The notes: a model not told the origin generated them from the letters alone. Positions 30,849 to 42,469 are shown, numbered from the stretch's first letter. The stretch is DNA of 64,000 bases from Plutella xylostella (GCF_932276165.1 NC_063994.1:8742001-8806000), one strand, 5' to 3'. Made by a program: numbers and translations.

Positions 30849-31118
30849 TATGCCCAAACATCATATTTGTATGCCCCAGTCATCAACCCCCGAACACAAA
30901 CTGAAGAGAGATATAATCGTGCCCATAGAAGCACTAGAAATATTTTATAATAAGGGAATGAAAGGGTGAATGGTGTTCTAAAACGTAGATTTGCGTGTCT
31001 CTCTAGGACATTACAAAATAGATTACATAATATAACTAATATTATAGTGGATTGTGCAGTTTTGCATAATATAAGTGTTAGGTTCGATGAGATTGTTGGA
31101 ATAAGAATTGGATTTTAA
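30849..31118 (+). pseudogene. HARBI1 transposase (family A copy 2), C-terminal part
   Basis: Encodes YAQTSYLYAPVINPRTQTE, RYNRAHRSTRN, then a frame break and stop, then GVLKRRFACLSRTLQN and CAVLHNISVRFDEIVGIRI, ending TAA at 31118. The break lies at the same place as the TGA in copy 1 but differs in sequence (extra TTTTA). Confidence 0.78.
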
Positions 31119-31539
31119 CATAAAGACGGAACGTAGGTTTAAAAAAAAAAAACAAGTGACGTTTGGGGATTGGTCTATGGACGGGGAAGAGATTGATTCT
31201 TGGATTTTGCGATTGATGTAAAAAATTGTAAAAGCGCAAAAAGTACGAATATAAGCGAATGGTCAAAAGGTTATACAGTGTCTCATTTCACTCAAGGATA
31301 GAATACAAGTACACATATAAAGGATTAGCACCTGTATGCAAGATAAGTATAGCAGAGCTCATAATGGCAGAGGAGATTCCTGTATAATTCCTGATAATGA
31401 GCGTGGAAGTATGATATGGGCTGCATTTATTGGTAGACATTTCACTTAAGTTAGGTACTTAATGTTATGTTTTAAATGTTAATATCCAATAAAACAAAGA
31501 TTCATTGACTGTTCAAATTATTTTTCCTTAAACTTAACA

Positions 31540-32149
31540 TTATTTTATTTCTGCTTCTTCACGCTTTGCACGGCTGCAGCGAAAAACTTCTTCTGCATTT
31601 TCTCTCTCAAAAACAGATTTCTTATATAATTCTTGTGCGGTTTTGGCTAGCCACTCTCTCTCCTGTATTTTTAATCTGTGGAGTTCCTCAACTCTCTCCT
31701 GAGCTCTTTGATAATTTTCTCGCCTCAGGCCAAACTCCTCAGTAATCACCCGAACTCTTACATTTCTTCCTGTAACAATTAGACATAGTTGTTATTACGA
31801 CCACATATCACGGAAATTTCTACTTTATTGCCATTATGTTATAGTATATTGCTATTTGCCATCTAAAATCCTAACCTAAAAGTCGTACCGATGCCGATAA
31901 TGGGCGCCGGCCTTAGCTGACACAAATTGCTTTGGAAACTTTTAATTATAAAATTACCTATAATGTAATGTAAATTTCAGTACATTATTGAACAGAAACA
32001 GAACATGTTCAGAAATAATAAAGAAACTTATTAACCTTAACATCAAATCAGCCCAAGCATTTAGCTTCTTAGCATTCGTGTAGGTGTCGGTGTTTTTGTT
32101 TTCAAGTGCTTGCACACGCTCCTTCACCAATTCCCTCAAGTGAAGTCTA
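31540..32149 (-). pseudogene. Harbinger A Myb/SANT-like protein (copy 2)
   Basis: The first exon seen (about 32139-32013) encodes LVKERVQALENKNTDTYTNA and KKLNAWADLMLR, the helical start of a Myb/SANT-like DNA-binding domain 5; its acceptor ATAATTAG lies at about 32150. The last exon (31784-31540) follows an acceptor TTGTTACAG and carries the charged coiled coil ENYQRAQERVEELHRLKIQE to AKREEAEIK. Relative to copy 1 there is one extra Tyr codon and an earlier stop, AAATAA in place of ATGTTAAG. The middle exon of the Myb domain was not found. Family members help the transposase bind its terminal repeats. Confidence 0.68.
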
Positions 32150-32788
32150 ATTATAAACGGAAAACAAATCTATTAAAATTGCAGGTACTTTAAGAGTATG
32201 TATTAAATACACTACCTACCTAATAATAAATCGAAATGAAAAAATTGTTACTCCTACGCTACGTCGGTAACGAACTTACTACAAATTAATAAGTTTGTAC
32301 TAATCTTGTCTTCTTCCACCCAATTTTCACTCCTTGCTCTCTTTTTACCCGACAGCGTAGAAGTAGAAGGAGGGTTATTTAATTATTTTTGCTCCATGTT
32401 AACATGTTTGCTCCACAAATAACTGTGCACATAAATATAATCATAGAGAAAATAAACTACGACATAAGAGGCGGAACTACGCCCATATTTTTTTTATACG
32501 CCTATGTATGGCATTCCGTGATGCAGCAGTACCAACAAAGCAGTAGCTACCAACCGTTCAAAAAATACTACATTTCTAGGGATGTGTTATATTTAGTGAT
32601 GTATGAATCTGTCGATTACCTGTTTTATCGATATCGATAAAATCTACAATTCAGGATTTAGGGGAAATATACAAATTAAACACTAGTTACGGAATAAAAG
32701 GAAATAAAACAATATAAGTATGTACATGTTATTATTGGACCATTAGATGGGCCATTTGTGTAGTCGAATAACTTATCCAAGTCCTGAA
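32150..32788. other. Intergenic, nothing recognised
   Basis: AT-rich with TATCGATA words near 32630. Short open frames without recognisable motifs. Confidence 0.45.
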
Positions 32789-33295
32789 TTACCAGGCAGT
32801 CTCAATCAATCCATGTTTCTGTTGTGGGTTTAGGTCGCCTTCTGACAGTAACTTAAGTACCGCTGCCACGGTGTTGCTCAGAATTTGAGCTGCATATTTT
32901 ACCTTCATTTTGGATGTACGTGTGTCGCGGTAATTTTGCTTAAGTAAAGCAGGTTTTTGTTCTTTTCTTCAACTTGACTCAATTTCCCCGTTTGCCCATT
33001 CATTTTAATCATTCCGTTATTAAGAAAATTGTTTCTTATTGATTTGAAAAAATGAGGTACATCATAATTATATGATATAGATTTTCTCTTCGTTCACCGT
33101 GAAATAATTATTTGCCTCATGGTCCGGTACACCGGATAACTGCTTTAGCAGTTTGAGGGCCCCCATATTAGTGGGACCTTGATCACATATGGTAGCCACA
33201 ACTTCAAAACCTGTTCCCGCCTCCTGTTCTACAGTTTCTTTTATTATTTTCGCCAGCTTTTGAGATGTTATTGGTACCGATTCTGAAGGGCGCAC
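32789..33295 (-). pseudogene. P-element/THAP9-like transposase, C-terminal relic
   Basis: The minus strand encodes TSQKLAKIIKETVEQEAGTG and VVATICDQGPTNMGALKLL, the Asp-containing block of P-element-type RNase H-like transposases. After a small indel come DVPHFFKSIRNNFLNNGMI (the conserved DVPH-KS-RNN block) and NLLYLSKITATHVHP. After a further one-base shift come MKVKYAAQILSNTVAAVLKL and the stop at 32789. Two frame breaks and the missing THAP and N-terminal parts make it dead. This block normally lies in the middle of the protein. Confidence 0.78.
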
Positions 33296-33396
33296 TTCCT
33301 AATTTTAAAATGAGCTAAAATCTCTAAATTTAATTGACAGCGCAAATTTTTGCTATTCAGAAGGCGATTTTAACGGCCAACTAAATTTTTAAGGCT

Positions 33397-33410
33397 CATT
33401 TGACGTCTTT
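33397..33410. other. Target-site duplication of I-clade LINE, left copy
   Basis: CATTTGACGTCTTT, repeated exactly at 38689-38702. Confidence 0.92.
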
Positions 33411-33528
33411 ATTTATTATTTATAAATCATTTATTCGCCGGAAACAAGTCCATAGGCATACAAACATACAATAAAAACAGAAAATAATAAACTAAACTAA
33501 AATAATTACAGATAAAAACACAACAACA

Positions 33529-36500
33529 TTAAATTTGTTCAACAGTAGTTGATATAAAATTAAATAAACACTTATACAGTTTTTGGTTTGCTAAAATATC
33601 TTGAACGCGGCGGGGTACAGCATTCCGAGGATGGCAGGTGTCAGCTGTCATTATCTGTGCAGGCAAATCAGGCATTGACATCAAGTTTGAATCAACCGAT
33701 TCAACCGTTTCTTCCAAGGCATCCGAAGCCGAAGTGTTCGTGATCTCGTTCTCCTCCTCCTCTGTATTCAAAGCTTCTCGTATATCAGCCACAAGAGCTA
33801 GTCTCTGCATGTTAAATTTGGGACATCTCATAACAATATGGGTCAAGTCTGCCCCATCAGCTTCACAGTAAGTGCATTTGTTATTGTCAGTTATCTTCAT
33901 GCGATGTAAATGGGCAGGCGTTTGGCAGTGTCCAAATCTCAGGCGATTTATAATGGTTATATATATTTTCGCTCATTGGCATCCTTATGGTTATGATACC
34001 ATGGTTTGATTGGAAGTTCTTTTTGAATCTCTGCATACCATTTTCCTTTCATTTTCGAAATATCCTTGTAATATTCATTCCATAGTCGTCTTTTATCGTT
34101 CTTTAAATTCGTGTATAGGTCGGTAAAAGGAATCTTGCATATGTTGCTATGATCTTCATCGTGATTAGAATTGACTGCTTTGTCAACCACTTCATTGCCT
34201 TTGATACCTCTGTGAGACGGTACCCATTTAAAAGTCACATTAATATTATGATTATATACAATATTTCTAATCTTATACACAATATAATTGACCTTATAAT
34301 TAAAACTGAAATTTTGTAATGACAATAGTACACTTTTAGAGTCAGAAACTATTATTATTTCATTGTATTGTTCAATATTATTCAAGTTTTGTACATACAT
34401 AAGAGTTTGATAAATTGCATATGCTTCTGCTGTATAAATACTACAATTTTGATCCAAGTTAAAACATTTAGTTGTCTTATTTTGAGGGTCATAATAACCA
34501 GACTTTACAGAATTCAAAGACTTTGACCTATCTGTGTACAAATATAAACTATTAGTTTTATTAGAACAATATTCTTTAAAATCTATTTCATCTAGAATAA
34601 AACTAGTATCTACATTTAGTTTACATATTAATGCTTCATATTTACATTCATATACTGGCCATAACTGACTCTTGTGCATATTTCCAGACAAATCAGTGAC
34701 AAAACCCATAACCCGGGTGATTAAAGGATATTGACTGTTAAGGATATCCGCTGCCGAAACATAAGGTGTTGTTTGTAAAGACGATTGCAGAACCTCAGGT
34801 AAGCAGATCCTACTACTAACTATATCATTATTTATTGCTAGGACTTTCAAACAGAATTTCTCTGTAGCAAATAAACGCCTTATACATAAAGGTTGTATAC
34901 AAGTCTCTGCTTCCATATTATTTATAGGAGTTGTACACATAGCACCACTAATAATGCGTAACGCCATATTTTGTATTACATCCAATTTTTTCAATAGAAC
35001 TGGGCTTATGTTCATGTATACAATTGCACTATAATCAAAGTGGCTGCGAACTAAGCTTTTGTATAACATACTTAGGACTTTAGGGTCTGACCCCCAAAAT
35101 GTACCAGCTAATGATCTCATAATATTTATACCCCTCATTGCATTTCTACAAATATAATTTATGTGTTTTTCAAATTTTAATTTTGTATCAAAAATTACAC
35201 CTAGAAACTTTTTTTCTTCTGTTTGTGGTAATTGGATATTATTATATTTTATATTTACAGACCTATTGCTACCAAATACTAAAACTGAACTTTAACTTGA
35301 GTTAATACTTAGCTTTAATTCATTTGAGTAATAAGAATTAAGCTTATCTAAAGCTAAATTAATGTTTCTTTGAGCAACCTGTACATTACTATTTACACAA
35401 TATATTAAAATATCATCAGCAAACTGTAATATTTTAACATCTTTGGGTAAATGATTGAGAATTTGTGAAGTATATAAATTGTAGAGTATTGGGGACAAGG
35501 AGGCACCTTGCATTAGACCTTTGTATGCGTTTTTTGGGCCATGTAAAATATTATTATACTTAACATATAATGTACGACCAAATGAAAAGTTAAACAGCCA
35601 CTTTATTAATTTTCCAGGTAGTTTCAACGAATGAAGAACCCTTGCCATTTGATGGAGATTGACATTGTCATAGGCTCCCTGCATATCAAGGAACACACAC
35701 ACTGCTGTTGACTTAGACAACAAACAGTTCTTCATATCTATCAGGTATGTAGTAAAACTTTCGACTGCACTTTTTCCTTTCCTAAACCCAAACTGGCATG
35801 AAGGAATTATATTCTTATTTTCAACATAATAGTCTAGTCTTATCTTTATCATTTGCTCACATAACTTTCCTATACACGAGGCTAAAGAGATAGGTCTGTA
35901 TGAATTAGGATCATCATCCGGTTTATCTGATTTCAGTATAGGTATAACACACTGAGTTTTCCATGACTCTGGAATCAGTTGTTGTGACCATAGTGAGTTT
36001 AGGATCTGTAATATACTATTTTTAGCTGATATGTGTAAATTTTGTAACATAATATATGGAAAACTGTCTAATCCTGGAGTAGTGTTCTTTCTTAAAGCCA
36101 ATGCTATATTAAATTCCTCATCTGTAAATGGTTGTAACAAAAATAATGTTGTATCATCATTACTAACTGAGTTAAAAATATATTCTAAATCTATATCTGT
36201 AGCATTATTTGCAGGTTGTGCCAATTTGTCTATAAAATTACCAATCCATTCGTCATTCTTAGATATATTTCTATTGGTATTTATTCTTTTAAATCTCCGT
36301 ATATAGTTCCACACTCTAGAAATTGGTGTGTATCTATTAAAAGATGAACATAACTTTTTCCAACTTGAGCTTTTAGCTTCTTTAATAATCATTTTTTTCC
36401 TAGCATCTAATCTTTTGTAATCAATATAATTTTCAATTGTCATATCATTCCTATACTTAGCTAACGCATCTTTTGATTTCTTTACAGCTTCAGCACAGTC

Positions 36501-37418
36501 CTCGCTCCACCACGGAGCCGGAGCCCTACATGTTTTACCAGCATGACACCTATACACAGGTACACACACATTCCTTAAAGTATTAAGTATTTTACACATT
36601 TCATCATATTTTTGTAATGGACTATCAGAGTTAGAATTAAAATCTGTAAACAAAGCCTCTGATAAGTTATGGTAGCTTTCCCAGTTTGTTTTATTAAATA
36701 AGAATTTCTCAATGTCATCATTTACTTGATAGTTTGTAGTAGATACAATAATGTCAGTAAAGGTCTGTAGGTGGTAGCTACCCATAGCATCCTCACCCAC
36801 GCGCCACTCACATAATGGAGCAAGGTCTGGACTGACACAAGTCACGTCTATAGCCGATGCATTACATCCAGGTCTACCGACAGTGGTCGGTGCACCTGTA
36901 TTTAGTAAACATAAGTTGCACTCATCAAAAAGGTCTAGTAATTCCCTACCTCTAGGGTTAGTAATTTCACATCCGAAAGTAATGTGATGTGCATTAAAGT
37001 CACCAGATATTATGCAAGGTTTTGGTAGTTGCTTTACAATGTTTCTTAGTTTATTTATCCTTATGAGACTATTGGTGTTTTTTGTTTTAGGTGGGCAGTA
37101 TACACAAAGGATTGAAAGAGGACCGTTTGCTGTGGACAAAGAGACTGCTATGGATTGAATATCTTGATAAAAACTAGTCTTAAGATGTTTATATTTAATG
37201 GAGTTACGGATTAAAATACCTACACCGCCGTGTTCATTTTTAGCATTTTTTCCTATATAATTATAGCCAGAGATTGATAAATAGGGGTTTGAATCTTTTA
37301 ACCAGGTTTCATTGAGAAGACACACATCTATGTTATTTTGAATTAATGATGATTTAAGTAAAACCTTTTTATTATTTACACTCTGAATATTATGTTGCAT
37401 TATTTTTAAGACAGCCAT
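33529..37418 (-). pseudogene. I-clade LINE ORF2: endonuclease, RT, RNase H
   Basis: Starts ATG at 37418 (MAVLKIMQHNIQSVNNKK), the endonuclease opening; SGDFNAHHITFG and AIDVT show the catalytic residues. RT follows with NSYRPISLASCIGKLCEQ, FLDMQGAYDNV, LMQGASLSPILYNLYTS and catalytic LQFADDILIYC (about residue 667). A single in-frame TAA at 35292-35294 cuts the frame; the next 50 codons read on normally to MRGINIMRSLAGTFWG. RNase H has YLYTDRSKS, TAEAYAIYQTL, VSDSKSVLLSL and WVPSHRGIKGNEVVD. A two-base TA expansion near 33957 shifts the frame into the final part with CTYCEADGADLTHIVMRCP. RNase H in this position points to the I clade. Confidence 0.9.
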
Positions 37419-37481
37419 TATTTGGTAAGATTTTGTATCAATATATCTTTAATGTGTGTGGTTGTGTTTGTTTTGTTTGAA

Positions 37482-38624
37482 TTAGCTAACATAACTAAGG
37501 TTTGTATTATTTTTTTGTAAAAAGATATCATCTTTTACAAGGTAGTCATAGGTCAAGGTGTTGGAGTTAGGAGACGTTGTTTGGACGGTTGAGACCGGGG
37601 TTGTGATAGGGGACTCATGACTATTTTCATTTTTTTTAACCGGGGTAGTCTTTGTTTTCAATGCAAATGTCACTGATTTGTCTGTTTTCGGTTTGGGCAA
37701 CGCAGGAAAATCTTTGTCTGATACTACTTTTGAATACATCCTAGTCAGGTAATTTGATTCATGCCTTTTACGTTGTTCTATTTTAATGGGACAAAACTTA
37801 GATATAGCTAAGTGGTCCCCACCACAGTTGCAACACTTCAAGGTGTCTGATGTGCACTCCTTGTAAGAATGTGCACCTGAACATCTTGAACATACTTCAT
37901 CATTTCTACATATTTTGGCATTGTGCCTAAACTTCATGCACTTGAAGCATTGCATCAGTGGTGGCACATAAGTATATACCCTGTACCTCCACTTGTCGAG
38001 AAAAACATATTGTGGGAGAGAAGTGCCTACAAATGTCACACTCACCGTAGTGAGAGGGACTATTTCCTGACCTACCTTCTTGGTGAACCGTCTCACAGCT
38101 ATTATTTCAGCATCAGCCATCAGTTTCTCATACAGTTCTGCATTGCTCGATTCCTTGTCGACGAATCTAATAGTGCCGGTTCTCTCCACCGACGCCGCTG
38201 GTATGTACGCCTTCAAATTGTTTTCCTTAAGACAACTATGGCTTAGGAAGTCATTTGCTGCTACTGCCTGTTTGAACACTACCATTATTTTGTTCGCATT
38301 TAATCTACGTTTTTCGACTATGCCCTTAACATTTTTGAAAAATTTGGAGAGATATAAGGGGTTTTTGTTCCCAATTTTCTCATTAATTCCTTCAACATAG
38401 ATCGGGAATTCCTCCTTAGAGCTGTTGTCCGGATATGACCTCTTATATTCAGGTTTAAAGTAGGGTTTGTACTTATCGTCCTGTGACGAAGACGCCGCTG
38501 GAAGCTGCTCCTTCATTTTCCGCTTCTTTGTTGTCCGCGGTGTCGCCATACACCCATCGTCATCTCCGCCGCTCTCCGGCTCCATTACGACGAGTCCCAG
38601 GTAGGTATTTCGTAAGTATACCAA
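37482..38624 (-). CDS. I-clade LINE ORF1 (Gag-like RNA-binding protein)
   Basis: 380 codons, apparently intact. The track from the far GTG-coded start to the stop at 37482 includes a basic, low-complexity N-terminus (an ATG-initiated start at MEPESGGDDDG, about 38582, is likelier), an RRM-like segment (FPIYVEGINEKIGNKNP, NKIMVVFKQAVAANDFL) and three zinc knuckles: CFKCMKFRHNAKIC, CSRCSGAHSYKEC and CCNCGGDHLAISKFC. Such proteins coat the element RNA and form particles with ORF2. ORF2 starts 63 bases after its stop. Third positions are not biased to either GC or AT. Confidence 0.88.
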   Translation of the reverse strand: MVYLRNTYLGLVVMEPESGGDDDGCMATPRTTKKRKMKEQLPAASSSQDDKYKPYFKPEYKRSYPDNSSKEEFPIYVEGINEKIGNKNPLYLSKFFKNVKGIVEKRRLNANKIMVVFKQAVAANDFLSHSCLKENNLKAYIPAASVERTGTIRFVDKESSNAELYEKLMADAEIIAVRRFTKKVGQEIVPLTTVSVTFVGTSLPQYVFLDKWRYRVYTYVPPLMQCFKCMKFRHNAKICRNDEVCSRCSGAHSYKECTSDTLKCCNCGGDHLAISKFCPIKIEQRKRHESNYLTRMYSKVVSDKDFPALPKPKTDKSVTFALKTKTTPVKKNENSHESPITTPVSTVQTTSPNSNTLTYDYLVKDDIFLQKNNTNLSYVS

Positions 38625-38957
38625 GTTATTTGAATTTATTCAAAAATTTGTTCAAAAAAGGCGCCCTTCCAGTTCCCGCCAAAAAAGCCATTTGACGTCT
38701 TTAAAATGAGTGTGGCCATATACGTAAGAATATTACAATCGAAAATATCGATTAACTTTTTTAACCTTCAAGTACTGCAAATAAATTTAATTATCCTAAA
38801 TAGTAGTTGAAAATAATGAAAGGGATGAAATACCCGGCATTTATATTGGTTTTCGTGATAATTTCAATTATTTATGTAACATATTCATAATTCATTATTG
38901 CAACTGGTAACTCTGACTAGAAAAAATATTCATATTGTGGTTTGGCCGTGTGCATTA

Positions 38958-39099
38958 AGTTGCGTACAGACCGGCCCAACGAACGCCAACGAACAGGTTT
39001 CGTTGACCTTCGTTGCTGCAATCTGCCCTGTATTATGTATGATAAATATCCATCGTTGGGATAACCGTTGGCGTTCGTTGGCCCGGTCTGTACGCAGCT
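38958..39099. repeat. PIF/Harbinger-type MITE, 142 bp
   Basis: 34 bp terminal inverted repeats, AGTTGCGTACAGACCGGCCC on the left and AGCTGCGTACAGACCGGGCC on the right when read inward, both then AACGAACGCCAACG. The 3 bp duplication TTA stands at 38955-38957 and 39100-39102, as in PIF/Harbinger elements. No coding capacity. Confidence 0.88.
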
Positions 39100-40134
39100 T
39101 TAGATTTTTGGCGCTATTTGGTTTGATTTCGAATAGTATCCTTTTCCCTTTCTCTCATACCTAATCTTCATATCCCCATCCTACTGGCGTCTGTAGCCCG
39201 GCTTTACCAATGAGCGCGCTGGATTGGCAACCCCTGCCGCCCGCGCACACCCCCGCGACCCCCGGGCGCAAGAGTCCACTTCTATGCTGTTCTATGGACT
39301 TTTCCAAGTGATTTAAAAAAATATAACAGAGTAGAGATGAGGTAAGTTTATGAAATAGTGATAGTAATCAAATATAATCGATTATTGAACTCGAATCATT
39401 TTTATTTTTAACCATAGCTTTTACGTAAAGTATACTGTACCTAGTTGCTAAGTTCTACATCTTAATGTTTTCTACGATATTTAAACTTACTTAAATGTTT
39501 ATTACTTGATGATACGTAATATAAGCAAATTTATAAGGGAAGATATTCATATAAAAGTATTGAATACTTACTTACAAAAGCACAAACCTTATCGGTACTA
39601 ATATATTTACCAAAAACGAATATGATTAAAATAAAAGTGCCTACTCGGGAATCGATCCATCATCGATTATTTTTTCATTAAAGCATAGGTCGGAAGCAAG
39701 GAACATAAGTCTTTACAATACAAAATAAACATCTATTATTATGTTTGTGTTTGCAATATGCAATTGGAAAATCGATAAGGTAAGCTTGTGTGTTGAAGTT
39801 TACGTATTAGTTTAGAGAGTTACGTAAAATGAAATATTTTAATGTTTTATCAGTAATCAGGCATCAGTTATTTACTAAAGTTTGTGTTCTAGCCCTTTCA
39901 TTTCTAAACTCCAAAGTTTTCTAAAAATGGGTACCTGCTGTGGTGTTTGTGACTGTATTTTAAACACACAATTAACTGATTAAACCTTTATTAGCACGGA
40001 AACAATTGAATGCTGTTTACACTTTTTAACATCGAAATATTATGACAGATAAAAAGGGCCATAGAACCTTAGGATGAGTTCCAAATACAATTCTACAATC
40101 CCTTTCTTCCTTAAAGAAAATTAAGTAAAGACAG

Positions 40135-40268
40135 TAAGGTGGAATTTCACCAAACGCTAAACGTATTTAGTAGTCTGTCAAACGTCTGTCAGTTAGTACA
40201 AAATCTATTTAAAATTTGATTTAAATACAATTTTAAATACGTTTAGCGTTTGGTAAAAGTGACCCTAA
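40135..40268. repeat. Palindromic MITE, 134 bp
   Basis: Inverted ends CACCAAACGCTAAACGTATT and, in reverse, ACCAAACGCTAAACGTATTT enclose a short AT-rich loop. The outermost bases TAAGGTGGAA/TTAGGGTCAC are related to the MITE at 29374-29498. TAA at both outer ends may be part of the repeat or a 3 bp duplication. Confidence 0.78.
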
Positions 40269-40577
40269 GTTACATTGAAACATTACATTACCATTACATA
40301 ATGATAACAACTTAACAATTAATTACAATGCTACAAAACATATTCAAATAATACAACTGTATCAATCTAACCATAGTTACAAAACCTATCAGACAACCTA
40401 TACTACTATTATTTATAGGTGTACTTACAATGATGATTGTTCATTATACAGTATACTATGTATTAATCATTTGTATTAATTGGCTCACATAAGAACAAAC
40501 CATCCAAGAATATAGACTAAAAAAACAACTATAGGTAACTAGGTAAACATAAAATTTGTTTTAAACACAAAGAAAGA

Positions 40578-41937
40578 TTAAATATTTGAATGAATACAAT
40601 CCATAATCAAACCCAATACAAAGTCATTATATTTGTGGGGGGTACGATGCACTCTCTTCTGCCTGCTTGGTTGTGATAACGTAGGCGTTTCTCTTACGTT
40701 TGAGTCCATTGGTGCCTCAGTGCTGACATTTGTTGGTATCTCAGCGTTTATGTCTTTTGATGTCTCTGTTACATCTTGGTCGTCATTGTCCTCCTGAACT
40801 CCGACTTTATTTGTGTATCTTTCCTTGATGCGCTGGAAGTAAGTTGAGTTTCTTCTCACCTCCTTTCCATTGGTTGATCTAGCTACTACTGAGTTACCCC
40901 TCTTCCAAATAACTGTATGTTCTTCAGGTTAGAAAGGCGTTGACAATTTGTTATCTTTCTTCTGTCTTACTAGTACTTTATCTCCAGGTGCTAGATCTGA
41001 TTCTTTTGCATTCCTCTTCTTGTCAGCATACACTTTAGTTAGGTGTTTCTTAAGTCTATCATTGTCACGGACTGCTTCATCATCAATATGTATTTTCAGC
41101 TTCATTGAGGGTAACTTGGTTTTTATTACTCTTCCTCTGAAGAGATTGCCAGGCGGCACTCCTGTTGTGGAATGGGGTGTTTTCCTGTATGCCATTAGGT
41201 ATGCTAGGAGTTCCTCCTTCAAATCTAGTTTTAGTGCCTGTGCAATTCTCAACCTTCTCAACAAGCTTCTGTTTTGTCTTTCAACCTCACCGTTAGCCTG
41301 TGGCCACAGTGGTGTAGTGTGTCTGAGCTGTATATCATGGTTTTTTAAGAATTTAATAAATCTCTTGTCAGTGAATGCTGGTCCATTATCACAAACAAGT
41401 GTCTCCATGCTGCCTTCTCGTGCAATGATGTTGCTAAGCACTTTAATTGTGTTCTCTGCAGATGGACTCTTATTCAACCTCAGAGTATCTACTGTAGTAA
41501 TCTATAATAAAAAGCAGATAATGACCAGATGGTAGTGGTCCTAGGTAGTCAACTGCTACCATCTCCCATACTCTGCTTGGTAGATCAGTGGAAGTTATTG
41601 GTTCTGGAGGTGTGATTTTACTGACCAATCTACATCCTTTGCAGGTATCAACCCAATATTCTACATCTTTGTCCATCGTTGTCCACCATAGATTTAATCG
41701 TAGCTTGGCTTTCATAACACTGATGGAAATATGACCTTCATGCCCAATCTCTAACATTCTTGGTATTAGTTTCTGTGGTACAATAATTCTGGTTCCTCTT
41801 AATAATATATCATCAATTACACATAGTTCTGTTTTAATCAGCTCATACTTTCGAAGTTCCTTTGGCCATGTGTCTTTTTCGATCGATTCTTTGACATTGT
41901 TTAGCATTTCATCTTCAAGTGTACTCTCTGATTTTTA
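40578..41937 (-). pseudogene. Gypsy/Ty3 integrase, three frames
   Basis: From the right: TLEDEMLNNVKESIEKDTWP, then the H2C2 zinc region (IGHEGHISISVMKAKLR, CKGCRLVSK), the first catalytic Asp (VAVDYLGPLPSGHYLL) and DYYSRYSEVE. A frame break near 41490 leads to NKSPSAENTIKVL, VCDNGPAFT (second Asp) and PQANGEVERQNRSLLRR (Glu). A TAA at about 40926 (after LSTPF) cuts the C-terminal part, which continues PEEHTVIWKRGNSVVARS and RRNSTYFQRIKERY to the stop at 40578. Type resembles K02A2.6-like Gypsy polyproteins of insects. The expected RNase H piece lies at 44310-44684, separated by later insertions. Confidence 0.85.
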
Positions 41938-42120
41938 ATTGGAAAGAATTCTGACATTTTATAAGTGATGCTACTAAAAAAGTTCTTTACCGAAAAAATG
42001 AAAAATTGCGATCCATTTCTGGGCAATAATTTTTTCTTAATATTTTTATACAAAAAGATAAATCTAAATATTTACTTGCTCAAGTAAACTAATACAAAAA
42101 TAACAAATATTTCAATATAA
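41938..42120. other. Breakpoint region in Gypsy
   Basis: Sequence between the Gypsy integrase start and a dispersed repeat. GAATTCTGAC at 41947-41956 recurs inverted as GTCAGAATTC at 44326-44335, at the other Gypsy edge. Nothing coding. Confidence 0.4.
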
Positions 42121-42354
42121 TAGCTGTTCCCGCGAGCTTCGCTTCGCCTTAATAAGTTTTCCCGTGGGAATTCCGCGATAAAAAGTAACATATGTGTTAA
42201 TCCAGGGTGTCAGCTAACTTCATTCCAAATTTCATTAAAATCGGTTCAGCCGTTTTGACGTGAAGAAATAACAAACATACACACATACATACATACATAC
42301 ATACATACATACACATATACACTTACAAACTTTCGCATTTATAATATGAAGTAG
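42121..42354. repeat. Dispersed lepidopteran repeat with (ACAT)n microsatellite
   Basis: Contains CCCGCGAGCTTCGCTTCGCC, AAAATCGGTTCAGCCGTTTT, a run of about ten ACAT units (42276-42313) and the ending CTTTCGCATTTATAATATGA, an arrangement I know as a very common non-autonomous repeat in Lepidoptera. The superfamily is left open. Confidence 0.6.
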
Positions 42355-42469
42355 GATCACGACTCACGACCCATGTATCGAATTAATTTTAATTGCTTTA
42401 TTTTATTCTTTAGCATGGCATCACTTCCTACTAAATTCAGGGATAATAAACCTTTTTAATCAATTTCAA

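Larger units (their letters stand above)
30849..32160. mobile_element. PIF/Harbinger family A, copy 2
   Basis: Inverted relative to copy 1 and uninterrupted between the HARBI1 end and the Myb-like exons. It supplies the empty-site sequence for the three insertions in copy 1. It starts within the HARBI1 catalytic region, so it is truncated on the left. Confidence 0.8.
33411..38688 (-). mobile_element. I-clade LINE, full length (5278 bp)
   Basis: Bounded by the perfect 14 bp duplication CATTTGACGTCTTT (33397-33410 and 38689-38702). The minus strand carries ORF1 with zinc knuckles, ORF2 with endonuclease, RT, RNase H and a C-terminal CCHC-type motif, and a short 3' UTR ending in AATAAATAAA. Full length with perfect target duplication indicates a recent insertion; only two lesions interrupt ORF2. 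Confidence 0.95.
38703..40577. other. Long non-coding stretch with two MITEs
   Basis: Apart from the MITEs at 38958-39099 and 40135-40268, I see only AT-rich DNA and a GC-rich patch at 39190-39290 (CCCGCGCACACCCCCGCGAC) of unknown nature. No gene recognised. Confidence 0.5.

Noticed and set aside
42121..42354. Helitron
   Set aside because: I could not see a TC start, CTRR end with hairpin and A/T insertion site with confidence, so the superfamily was left open.
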